10,272 nucleotides of DNA, from assembly GCA_029865515.1 (NCBI GenBank), contig JAOUGQ010000095.1:1-10272 (forward strand). The letters run 5' to 3'. The translations under genes were made by a program, and so were the position numbers. The notes below the pieces were generated by a model. The model saw only the letters and a list, made by a program, of their open reading frames with translations, did no database searches and was not told the DNA's origin. Origin of the DNA: Nitrospirota bacterium. Its GTDB lineage: Bacteria; Nitrospirota; Nitrospiria; Nitrospirales; UBA8639. Of the stretch, positions 1 to 6,480 are shown piece by piece (positions within the stretch are counted from its first letter, which is position 1; each line of letters opens with the position of its first letter).

Positions 1-172
1 CCGACCAGCGCCACTGGCCAGGCATCGACGCGATCGGTTCCTGTTTGTTCTTGCCAAAGGTCACAAACAACGGATAGATAAGATTCGACGGGGTCAGTTG
101 CGTCTCACGGACCATTCGCCGGAGAGTTTCATACTGGCGTAATCGTCGTAATCGGTGAATGGGGAATCCCAT
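1..172 (-). CDS. hemB: Porphobilinogen synthase (delta-aminolevulinate dehydratase), N-terminal 57 residues only
   Basis: HemB condenses two 5-aminolevulinate molecules to porphobilinogen in the cytoplasm, the second committed step of tetrapyrrole synthesis. Only the 5' end is present; the gene continues past the left edge. Translating the minus strand from the ATG at 172 gives a protein beginning MGFPIHRLRRLRQ, then an R-x-x-V-R-E-T segment and LIYPLFV (residues 31-37). This matches the usual HemB N-terminus, where arginine-rich residues precede the first strand of the TIM barrel. The metal-binding and Schiff-base lysine motifs lie outside the window. No good Shine-Dalgarno precedes the ATG, and no better in-frame start is visible upstream. 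The gene follows the CBS gene by 120 bp in the same orientation and is probably the last visible member of the haem operon. The identity is secure from the N-terminal pattern and the operon context. Confidence 0.9.
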   Translation of the reverse strand, partial: MGFPIHRLRRLRQYETLRRMVRETQLTPSNLIYPLFVTFGKNKQEPIASMPGQWRWS

Positions 173-292
173 ACTTGGTCTTATTCGCGGATAAATGATC
201 GTTGTCGAATGCTTCTTCGTTGATTGCCTCTCTGGCAACGTTCTTTTTTCAACCACGGGCTATTGGGGCCCAACCCTGAAATCACTCTCACC

Positions 293-685
293 TTATTTCC
301 GAGGAAGATTTGTTAAAAAGACGACCAGATCCCGAACAGAAATCAACCCCACCATTTTTCCGTTCCGGGTCACTCCTACGTGCCGAATATGTTCCTTGGC
401 CATTAAATCATTCGCATCCAACAAGGTCCGATCTTCCTCGATACTGGTAATGGGAGCAGACATGATTTTTTCTACCGTTGTGTGCATCGGGTCCGCTCCC
501 GCCGCGACAACCCGTCGCACCAAATCTGTATCGGTGAGAATACCGATAATTTCTTCTCCGCTGGTCACAACGACACTCCCGATCCCATTATCCCGCATCA
601 TTTCCGCAGCGGTCTTGACCAGGATATCACGGTCAACTTTAATAATTTTATCTACCGGAACCATACAAGATTTAACAGGAACCAT
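293..685 (-). CDS. Small stand-alone CBS-domain-pair protein
   Basis: This 130-residue protein consists almost entirely of two CBS domains (roughly residues 7-62 and 73-127). Each ends in the typical strand-plus-helix signature: GILTDTDLVRRVV near 48-60 and GLISVRDLVVFL near 113-124. CBS pairs (Bateman modules) commonly bind adenosine nucleotides such as AMP, ATP or SAM and act as sensors. No catalytic domain is attached, so any effect must come through a partner. The ATG at 685 has a good GGAGG Shine-Dalgarno 9 bases upstream. The gene lies between cobA-hemD (74 bp) and hemB (120 bp), all in one direction, which suggests co-transcription with haem genes. A regulatory role in tetrapyrrole synthesis is only an inference from position. 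No signal peptide or membrane segment is seen. Confidence 0.9.
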   Translation of the reverse strand: MVPVKSCMVPVDKIIKVDRDILVKTAAEMMRDNGIGSVVVTSGEEIIGILTDTDLVRRVVAAGADPMHTTVEKIMSAPITSIEEDRTLLDANDLMAKEHIRHVGVTRNGKMVGLISVRDLVVFLTNLPRK

Positions 686-720
686 GACGCTATTCCTCCC
701 ATCAATCGGTTAACAAAACG

Positions 721-744
721 TGGTGCCAAAAGCTTTCCACACCA
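721..744 (-). terminator. Weak hairpin between cobA-hemD and the CBS gene (possible attenuating terminator)
   Basis: Read on the minus strand, TGGTG (744-740) pairs with CACCA (725-721) around a 14-base interior that contains the self-complementary AAAGCTTT. The stem is followed by a short T-rich run (CGTTTTGTT). The outer stem is only 5 bp, so this may reduce rather than stop read-through, or be fortuitous. Confidence 0.25.
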
Positions 745-752
745 TAAGATGA

Positions 753-758
753 ATTATA
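753..758 (-). promoter_or_regulatory. Perfect -10 hexamer (TATAAT) just after cobA-hemD; possible internal promoter
   Basis: A perfect TATAAT lies on the minus strand directly after the cobA-hemD stop codon and about 70 bases before the CBS start. No convincing -35 hexamer sits 16-18 bases upstream, and there is no TGn extended -10. It could give the CBS gene and hemB partly independent expression, but one hexamer in AT-rich intergenic DNA is weak evidence. Confidence 0.25.
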
Positions 759-759
759 A

Positions 760-2325
760 CTAGGATACCAATTGCGTATTCTTTGGAGCTTGCCCGGCAT
801 GGAGAATAATGGCATCGACTAAAGCCGGAACGGTATTTTCCAACGCCACCACATCCACAGACAACCCTTCTTCCTGAACGGTTTGGGCCGTGATCGGGCC
901 AATGACGGCCACCGGAATGTTCCGGGTTAATTCCTGCAATTCCTGGCGATTATCAAACAACTGACAAAAATTGCGTACCGTGGAAGAACTGGTAAAGGTC
1001 AGATAATGAATTTCCCTGTTTCGTAATCGATCTCGAATAGGGGCAATCTCCACGGCAGGCGGTACCGCTTGATAGGCGTGTACCACCCGAACCATGGCTC
1101 CCATCGCTTCCAGCCGGTCAGGAAGAATCTCACGCGCGACCTTGGCTCGTGGAATCAGTATCCGTTGACCCTCCACTCCCAATCCGCCCATGGCCTCTAA
1201 AATACCTTCGGCCTGAAATTCTTTGGGAACCAGATCCGCGATCACCCCACAACGAGCGGCCTCTTCCTGCGTTCGCGGCCCAATACAACACACGCGCAGT
1301 CCTGCCAGGCTTCGCACATCTTTTTGATGAAACCAAAGCCGCCGCATGAACGATTGAACACCGTTCACACTCGTAAAAATCAGCCAATCGTAAGTCGAGA
1401 GCATGTGAATCGCTTCATCCATCGGCTCCCAGCTATCCGGAGGCTGAATTTCCAGCGTAGGACATTCCACCGGTTCAGCGCCCTGCGCCGCCAACAGATT
1501 GGAAAGAGCCGGCGCCTGGTCGCGTGGCCTGGTCACCAATATCCCTTTTCCAAAGAGGGGACGTGATTCATACCAGTTCAGTCGATTTCGTAACCGAACC
1601 ACTTCACCCACCACAATTACCGTCGGCGGACTCATGTCCGCCTTAGAGGCTTTTGCAACAATATCCGATAACAACCCTACCACCGTTCGTTGACGAGCAT
1701 AGGTACCCCACCGGATCAAGGCCACGGGAGTCGTCGCAGGCTTGCCTTCCTGAATGAGTCGCTCCACAATCTGCGGAAGATTTTTCATACCCATCAAAAA
1801 CACCAAGGTCCCTTCAGCGGAGGCGAGGCGCGGCCATTCCATCGCACTCGAGGGTTTCGCCGGATCTTCATGCCCGGTCACGAATGCCACGGTCGAGGCA
1901 AGCGTCCGGTGAGTCACCGGAATACCCGCATAAGCCGGCACCGCCACGGCAGCCGTGACTCCAGGCACCACTTCGAACGGAATACCGGCATCAGCGACGA
2001 ATTCGGCTTCCTCCCCTCCTCGCCCAAACACAAAGGGATCGCCGCCCTTGAGTCGCACGACACACTTCCCTTCCTGAGCCTTAGTGACTAACAAAGCATG
2101 AATCTCTGCTTGATCGCGATAGACTCCACGCCCCTTTCGCCCAACGTAAATTCGCTCGGCATGGGAAGGCGAAAATTTCAATAACTCGGGATTGGCTAGA
2201 TGATCGTATAAAACCACATCAGCCTGCTCTAAACATTCTTTCCCCCGCAAGGTCAGCAACTTCGCATCACCAGGCCCGGCTCCGACCAGAAACACCCGCC
2301 CATTGTTCGACACCAACTTGGTCAT
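760..2325 (-). CDS. cobA-hemD: Fused uroporphyrinogen-III C-methyltransferase / uroporphyrinogen-III synthase
   Basis: This 521-residue cytoplasmic protein joins two enzymes. Residues 8-250 are the SAM-dependent uroporphyrinogen-III C-methyltransferase (SUMT/CobA), which makes precorrin-2 for siroheme and cobalamin. Its signatures are VGAGPGD (14-20), RLKGGDPFVFGRGGEE (91-106) and VPGVTA (120-125). Residues 258-510 are the HemD fold, which closes hydroxymethylbilane with D-ring inversion to uroporphyrinogen III. It begins GILVTRPRDQ and later shows FTSVNGV (317-323), FTSSSTV (444-450) and IGPITAQT (475-482). HemD sequences diverge strongly, but the two-half pattern and position after hemC make the call firm. 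Such fusions are known in several anaerobic and chemolithotrophic lineages. The ATG overlaps the hemC stop as ATGA, implying translational coupling. The fusion places the haem and siroheme branch-point enzymes on one chain. Confidence 0.95.
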   Translation of the reverse strand: MTKLVSNNGRVFLVGAGPGDAKLLTLRGKECLEQADVVLYDHLANPELLKFSPSHAERIYVGRKGRGVYRDQAEIHALLVTKAQEGKCVVRLKGGDPFVFGRGGEEAEFVADAGIPFEVVPGVTAAVAVPAYAGIPVTHRTLASTVAFVTGHEDPAKPSSAMEWPRLASAEGTLVFLMGMKNLPQIVERLIQEGKPATTPVALIRWGTYARQRTVVGLLSDIVAKASKADMSPPTVIVVGEVVRLRNRLNWYESRPLFGKGILVTRPRDQAPALSNLLAAQGAEPVECPTLEIQPPDSWEPMDEAIHMLSTYDWLIFTSVNGVQSFMRRLWFHQKDVRSLAGLRVCCIGPRTQEEAARCGVIADLVPKEFQAEGILEAMGGLGVEGQRILIPRAKVAREILPDRLEAMGAMVRVVHAYQAVPPAVEIAPIRDRLRNREIHYLTFTSSSTVRNFCQLFDNRQELQELTRNIPVAVIGPITAQTVQEEGLSVDVVALENTVPALVDAIILHAGQAPKNTQLVS

Positions 2326-3272
2326 GCCGTCCCATAAATTTCCTGGAGAATGGGTTTCGCCCCGCTCTCCAACAATTGTTCAGCCAACCTGGCGCCAAGA
2401 GATCCGGCCTCTCCCGCCGGCCCCTTTATCACTTGACGAATATATCGCTTCCCATCAAGACTCGCGACTAACCCGTCAAGAGTCAGTGTGTCCCCTTGAA
2501 GAGTGGCATAGCCGGCAATCGGCACCTGACATCCCCCTTCCAAACGTGTCAGCAAGGCTCGTTCAGCGGTGACCGCAATCCTGGTTGGCCGATGCTCAAA
2601 CCGGGCAACCAAGTCCCGCACAAACGTATCCTCTTCCCGACCTTCCAGGCCCAACGAACCTTGACCGATTGCCGGAAGACTCACATCCACGGAAAGGTAT
2701 TCAGTCACTTCTTGATCCCAACCCAATCGCTTTAGACCAGAAGCAGCCAGAATAATCGCATCAAAATGATTCTCACGAACCTTGCGGAGTCGTGTATCGA
2801 CATTCCCGCGCAAGACGGCGATCTCAAGATCCGGACGAACATGTAACAATTGCGCCTGCCTGCGCAAACTACTGGTTCCCACCCGTGCGCCGACCGGCAG
2901 TTTTTCTAAGCTATAGTTATCACGGGCAATCAACGCATCTCTTGGATCCTCCCGCTCGGGAACACATATAATCTCTAGCCCTTCAGGTAACACGGAAGGG
3001 ACATCCTTCATGCTATGCACGGCCAGATCGATTTCCCGTCGTAGAAGGGCTTCTTCGATTTCCTTGACAAACAGCCCCTTTCCCCCAATTTTAGCCAGGG
3101 GAACATCCTGAATTTTGTCTCCGCTGGTTTGGATGCGTTTCAGAATGACCGAAACATCCGGGACAATGGCTCTAATCTGGCTTTGCACCCATTCAGCTTG
3201 CCATAGTGCCAGTTGGCTCCCTCGTGTTCCCACGATGAGCGTGGAGCGTGTCAGATTGTCTCGATGACTCAC
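2322..3272 (-). CDS. hemC: Hydroxymethylbilane synthase (porphobilinogen deaminase)
   Basis: HemC polymerises four porphobilinogens into the linear tetrapyrrole hydroxymethylbilane, using a covalently bound dipyrromethane cofactor. The 316-residue protein has all the family signatures: VGTRGSQLALWQ (14-25), KGLFVKEIEEALL (65-77), AVHSMKDVP (84-92, with catalytic Asp90), GTSSLRRQAQL (132-142), LRGNVDTRL (154-162), AIGQGSLGLE (201-210) and the cofactor-attachment Cys248 in EGGCQVP. The length is normal. The start codon is GTG at 3272, overlapping the hemA stop as GTGA; this start places the conserved first strand about 12 residues in, as in the family. The gene is followed by cobA-hemD through another 4-base overlap. 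Its product is the substrate of the HemD half of that fusion, so the tight coupling fits the short life of hydroxymethylbilane. Confidence 0.97.
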   Translation of the reverse strand: MSHRDNLTRSTLIVGTRGSQLALWQAEWVQSQIRAIVPDVSVILKRIQTSGDKIQDVPLAKIGGKGLFVKEIEEALLRREIDLAVHSMKDVPSVLPEGLEIICVPEREDPRDALIARDNYSLEKLPVGARVGTSSLRRQAQLLHVRPDLEIAVLRGNVDTRLRKVRENHFDAIILAASGLKRLGWDQEVTEYLSVDVSLPAIGQGSLGLEGREEDTFVRDLVARFEHRPTRIAVTAERALLTRLEGGCQVPIAGYATLQGDTLTLDGLVASLDGKRYIRQVIKGPAGEAGSLGARLAEQLLESGAKPILQEIYGTA

Positions 3273-4627
3273 ACGCCATCCTTCTGCGGCAACGTCTCTT
3301 CGCTGACGACATCACTCGTTTCATCCTCTAGGATCTGAGCTTCGCCGGAATGGATTTCCCGTTCCTGAAGTTCAAAGAACCGGCGAGCCGCTTCAATAAA
3401 GGCAAATCCATTTTGAGATTGCGCTTCAGACTTCAGCGTCACGACAGGACCATGCAGTAATTTATTCACAATGGCCGAGGCAAGCCCTTCAATGGCGGCT
3501 CGCTCCTTCGGTGATAATTCACCCAAACGATTGAAGATTTTCTCCAACTCGCCCTGCTTGATATCTTCCGCTTTTTTTCTCAAGGCCACAATCGTGGGGG
3601 TGGCCTCCAGCCCGCGAACCCAGGCCACTATACTTTCGACTTCTTCCCTTACCATGCGCTCCGCAGTTTCGGCTTCTTTTAAGCGCTCTTCCTGATTCTG
3701 CCCGACATGGGCCTTGAGATCATCAATATCAAACACATAGGCGTTATCAACATCCCTAACCGCCGGATCAATATTTCGAGGAACCGTAATATCGATCAAA
3801 AACATCGGCCGGTTCATTCGATGATGCACCGCGTCTTCAATGTCTTCTTTGGAAATGACATAGTGAGGAGCACCGGTGGCACAAATAACAATATCCACTT
3901 TGGGTAGATGGCATCCCAGTTGTTCATACGGAACCGCGTGTCCATGAAACCGTTCCGCAAGGGCCAAGGCACGATGATGATTCCGGTTCGTGATAAAGAC
4001 TTCTTTGACACCCTGGTTCACCAGGTGTTGTGCCGCCAACTTTCCCATCTCCCCTGCACCCACTAACAACACGGCTCGTTGCTTTAGGTTGGAAAAAACC
4101 TTTTTGGCTAATTCCACTGCAGCGTAACTGACGGAAACGGCATACTCCCCGATCCTGGTGTTGGTCCGGACACTTTTCCCCACCGAAATCGCTTTTTTGA
4201 CGACCTTATTGAGAATAACCCCGGATGAACGATGAGTCAGAGCCAGCTCATAGGCTTCCTTCACCTGACCGAGGATCTGGGGTTCTCCCACAACCATGGA
4301 ATCCAAACTGGCCGACACCCGGAACAAATGAGCGATGGCTTTATCATCACTGTAGTGATACAGATGTGGCAGTAAATCCTCGGATGACAAGGAGAAATGA
4401 GTCGCCACCAAAAAATCTTCCAGTTGACGAAAACCCCATTCACCCTTGTCCACGACCGCATAGACTTCAACACGGTTGCAGGTCCCCAGGTACATGGCTT
4501 CTTTGATTCCTGGATAGGCCATGAGCCGACCAAAGGCTTCTCCCATCCGGCTATCCTGGATAGCGAGTAATTCCCGAAGTTCGACGGGAGCTGTTCGATG
4601 GTTGAGTCCTAAGACGATAATATTCAT
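3269..4627 (-). CDS. hemA: Glutamyl-tRNA reductase
   Basis: HemA reduces glutamyl-tRNA(Glu) to glutamate-1-semialdehyde with NADPH, the first committed step of the C5 tetrapyrrole pathway. The 452-residue protein has the N-terminal catalytic domain with GLNHRTAPVELRE (7-19) and YLGTCNRVEVYA (46-57). Cys50 is the nucleophile that forms the thioester with glutamate. VVGEPQILGQVKEA (112-125) follows, then the NADPH-binding GAGEMG (190-195) with TNRN shortly after, and a C-terminal helical dimerisation domain (about 320-420). The last 30 or so residues (from about 422) form an acidic tail of low complexity beyond the usual core. The ATG at 4627 overlaps the upstream gene's stop as ATGA. The neighbouring upstream gene resembles Bacillus HemX, known to affect HemA protein level, so post-translational control is possible. 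The function is firm. Confidence 0.97.
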   Translation of the reverse strand: MNIIVLGLNHRTAPVELRELLAIQDSRMGEAFGRLMAYPGIKEAMYLGTCNRVEVYAVVDKGEWGFRQLEDFLVATHFSLSSEDLLPHLYHYSDDKAIAHLFRVSASLDSMVVGEPQILGQVKEAYELALTHRSSGVILNKVVKKAISVGKSVRTNTRIGEYAVSVSYAAVELAKKVFSNLKQRAVLLVGAGEMGKLAAQHLVNQGVKEVFITNRNHHRALALAERFHGHAVPYEQLGCHLPKVDIVICATGAPHYVISKEDIEDAVHHRMNRPMFLIDITVPRNIDPAVRDVDNAYVFDIDDLKAHVGQNQEERLKEAETAERMVREEVESIVAWVRGLEATPTIVALRKKAEDIKQGELEKIFNRLGELSPKERAAIEGLASAIVNKLLHGPVVTLKSEAQSQNGFAFIEAARRFFELQEREIHSGEAQILEDETSDVVSEETLPQKDGV

Positions 4628-5433
4628 AAAGGTGATAGGGGCTGATGGTTTTTCAGGAGGATACCCACAAAAGTCAAAATCACTCCGGCAAATCCGACAA
4701 TGGTGAGATACGCGGCTTTTTTAGCTCTCCACCCTACCGTCACCCTTCCCATCAAGACCGCAAAATAGAACACCCAGGTTATCAACGCCCAAATTTGCTC
4801 AGAGTTCCAACTCAGATACGAACCAATCGTCAATTGAGCTGAAACCGCCCCCGTGAGAATTCCCAAGGTCAATAAGGGAAATCCAAAAAGGATGGATCGT
4901 TGGTTTAAGGAATCTAAAAAATCCAGAGGAGGAAGCTTGAAATACAAAACATTAAATTGCTTGGATTTCAAGAGACGCTCTTGCATCACATACATCAGAC
5001 CCGCCACGAAGGCCACGGCGAATCCAATGGTACCTAAGATACTCAGCGTCACATGCACCCACACCGTCTGAAAGACCGGGGCAATTGAATCCGCTTCATG
5101 GGGAGCCAGGGTCGCTGAGACGAGAGAAAGAAAGGCCAGGGGAAGAATAAATGCGCCCAACACCTCTAAACCCCGTTTGAGACCAACCATCAAAAAGACC
5201 AATACTAACCCCCAGGCAAAAAAGGACATGGCGTCCTTGAAGGTCATAATGGGAAAATGACCGGTCGACACCATGGCCATAATAAGCGTAGCGGTATGAG
5301 AAAAAAATCCCAGGCCGGTGGCCAAAAGAGAAATTTTTGATATGACTTCCGAACGATGCCAGAGATAAAGGAGAAAGAGGAGCGTTCCTCCAAAGTAGAG
5401 GCCCATCGTGAGATAAGACAGTATTTCAGGCAT
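4624..5433 (-). CDS. CcsA/HemX-like multispanning membrane protein of the haem operon
   Basis: This 269-residue inner-membrane protein has about eight hydrophobic segments and belongs to the cytochrome c assembly (CcsA/CcmC/HemX) superfamily. The family pattern is visible in VWVHVTLSILGTIGFAVAF and the following MYVMQER, and in the tryptophan-rich loop SWNSEQIWALITW (about residues 208-220). In true haem-handling CcsA proteins this loop reads WxWDxxExW, and a His often follows in a YLHxR-like context. Here the Asp is Asn-Ser and that region reads VLMGR. The protein may therefore be a HemX-type regulator of glutamyl-tRNA reductase rather than a System II haem exporter/ligase. It leads the operon and overlaps hemA. 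I chose the ATG at 5433. An in-frame GTG at 5466 would lie almost on the predicted transcription start and adds an unusual cysteine-containing leader. The family is secure; the exact function is not. Confidence 0.85.
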   Translation of the reverse strand: MPEILSYLTMGLYFGGTLLFLLYLWHRSEVISKISLLATGLGFFSHTATLIMAMVSTGHFPIMTFKDAMSFFAWGLVLVFLMVGLKRGLEVLGAFILPLAFLSLVSATLAPHEADSIAPVFQTVWVHVTLSILGTIGFAVAFVAGLMYVMQERLLKSKQFNVLYFKLPPLDFLDSLNQRSILFGFPLLTLGILTGAVSAQLTIGSYLSWNSEQIWALITWVFYFAVLMGRVTVGWRAKKAAYLTIVGFAGVILTFVGILLKNHQPLSPL

Positions 5434-5475
5434 TGAAAAACCTATTGAAGAGATGCACAAACACACCCAGCTTCG

Positions 5476-5504
5476 AGTATAGATCTGGCTCCAGAGAAGG
5501 TCAA
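5476..5504 (-). promoter_or_regulatory. Sigma70-type promoter of the tetrapyrrole operon
   Basis: On the minus strand TTGACC (5504-5499) is separated by exactly 17 bases from TATACT (5481-5476), each matching five of six consensus positions. Transcription would begin near 5469, leaving a leader of about 36 bases before the ATG at 5433. It lies directly upstream of the first gene of the operon, after the end of the unrelated SDR gene. A 12-base inverted repeat (5484-5495) sits inside the spacer. Confidence 0.75.
5484..5495. promoter_or_regulatory. Inverted repeat in the haem-operon promoter spacer; candidate operator
   Basis: The plus strand reads TCTGGCTCCAGA, a perfect 5-2-5 inverted repeat lying wholly between the -10 and -35 hexamers of the operon promoter. 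A dimeric regulator bound here would cover the promoter. I do not recognise it as a known operator, and 5-bp half-sites occur by chance, so this is a suggestion only. Confidence 0.3.
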
Positions 5505-5564
5505 GAAAATCAACAAGTTAACAAAATTACCGGTTAAGGAAAAACAGGAAGGGCCTTTGGCAAC

Positions 5565-6359
5565 TCATGCAATACCTGCCGTGGCTCCACCACAGATATT
5601 CAAGGCCTGGCCGGTCACGGCACCCGCGGCCTTTGAGCAAAGATACACCACTAAACTGGCAACCTCTTCGGCTTCCGCCATCCTCTTGATCGGGACCGCA
5701 CTGATCGCCATCTCACGAAATTCTTCTGGTGAAACACCTATGATGGCTGCGGTTTCTTCGATTCCCTGCCGGGCCATGGCTGTATCCACCCAAGTTGGGC
5801 AAATGGCATTCACCGTAATGCCCTGGGAGGCAACCTCTAACGCCAGAGCTTTGGTAAACCCTAAGATCCCATGCTTGGCCGTACAATAAGCCAAATACCC
5901 CGCCACACCGAATCGTCCCAAAACGGAGGAAACATTAACGATACGGCCATATTGATGCTTGAGCATATGAGGAATCGCAAGTTTTGCACAAAGATAACTG
6001 CCGGTTAAGTTCACCTGAATAATATTCTGCCACTTGGAATCATCAGGATCCTGTATCGGCGTTCGACCGGATGCGCCGGCGTTATTGACGAGAATATCCA
6101 CACGTCCAAATTTCTGGACCACCCCATTGACGGTTCTCTCAACATCTACTCGTTGGGTCACATCACAGGGCAAAGAAAGCACCTCTCCCCCGGCCTTGGT
6201 TAATGCTCTGGCTGTGCGCTCCAATTCCTCAAGGCGTCTCCCGCAAATAGCGACCCGTGCCTGTTGACCAACTAATGCCTGCGCAATTGCCCGTCCAATG
6301 CCCACTCCACCTCCTGTGACAAGAGCCACCTGGCCTTTCAACCCATTTTTCTCGTTCAT
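5565..6359 (-). CDS. Short-chain dehydrogenase/reductase (FabG / ketoreductase-like)
   Basis: This 264-residue cytoplasmic oxidoreductase shows the full classical SDR set (numbering from the ATG at 6359, one less than from the upstream GTG). It has the cofactor loop TGGGVGIG (15-22), NNAG (92-95), the active-site Asn in VNLTG (117), the catalytic Ser145, and Tyr158-x-x-x-Lys162 in YCTAKHG. The GRR that follows the second strand (about 40-42) favours NADP(H). The C-terminal GQALNICGG resembles FabG and, more closely, polyketide-type ketoreductases such as ActIII. The likely substrate is therefore a 3-oxoacyl thioester or similar ketone, but SDR substrates cannot be fixed from motifs. The ATG has AAAGGA 8 bases upstream. 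A GTG one codon earlier is a poorer choice. The gene is divergent from rsmI and is followed by the haem-operon promoter, so it appears to be its own transcription unit. Confidence 0.9.
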   Translation of the reverse strand: MNEKNGLKGQVALVTGGGVGIGRAIAQALVGQQARVAICGRRLEELERTARALTKAGGEVLSLPCDVTQRVDVERTVNGVVQKFGRVDILVNNAGASGRTPIQDPDDSKWQNIIQVNLTGSYLCAKLAIPHMLKHQYGRIVNVSSVLGRFGVAGYLAYCTAKHGILGFTKALALEVASQGITVNAICPTWVDTAMARQGIEETAAIIGVSPEEFREMAISAVPIKRMAEAEEVASLVVYLCSKAAGAVTGQALNICGGATAGIA

Positions 6360-6480
6360 CACTTACGTCCTTTCACAATTCACGGCGGGACAAGGTAAGC
6401 ACGGGTGGCCCCTCCTGGACAATCGCCTACTCACCCAGTACCATCCCGGTCTTACTCCACATCTCTTTTCCCAACATTCC

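Noticed and set aside
219..255. Hairpin GCC-TCTCT-GGC followed by T-run on the plus strand upstream of hemB
   Set aside because: It points in the plus direction, where no gene ends, and its stem is only 5-6 bp.
195..713. A 172-residue plus-strand open frame
   Set aside because: It is antisense to the CBS gene, whose protein has clear domain signatures and a Shine-Dalgarno; the plus-strand product shows no family pattern.
1690..2091. A 133-residue plus-strand open frame
   Set aside because: It is antisense to the CobA half of the fusion and has a His/Arg-rich composition without recognisable domains.
5434..5466. GTG start at 5466 for the CcsA/HemX-like gene
   Set aside because: It lies about three bases from the predicted transcription start and adds an untypical leader; the ATG at 5433 has an AGG 7 bases upstream.
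6298..6480. N-terminal extension of rsmI upstream of the ATG at 6481
   Set aside because: The frame is open, but the added residues match no part of RsmI and overlap the divergent SDR gene; family alignment begins at the 6481 ATG.
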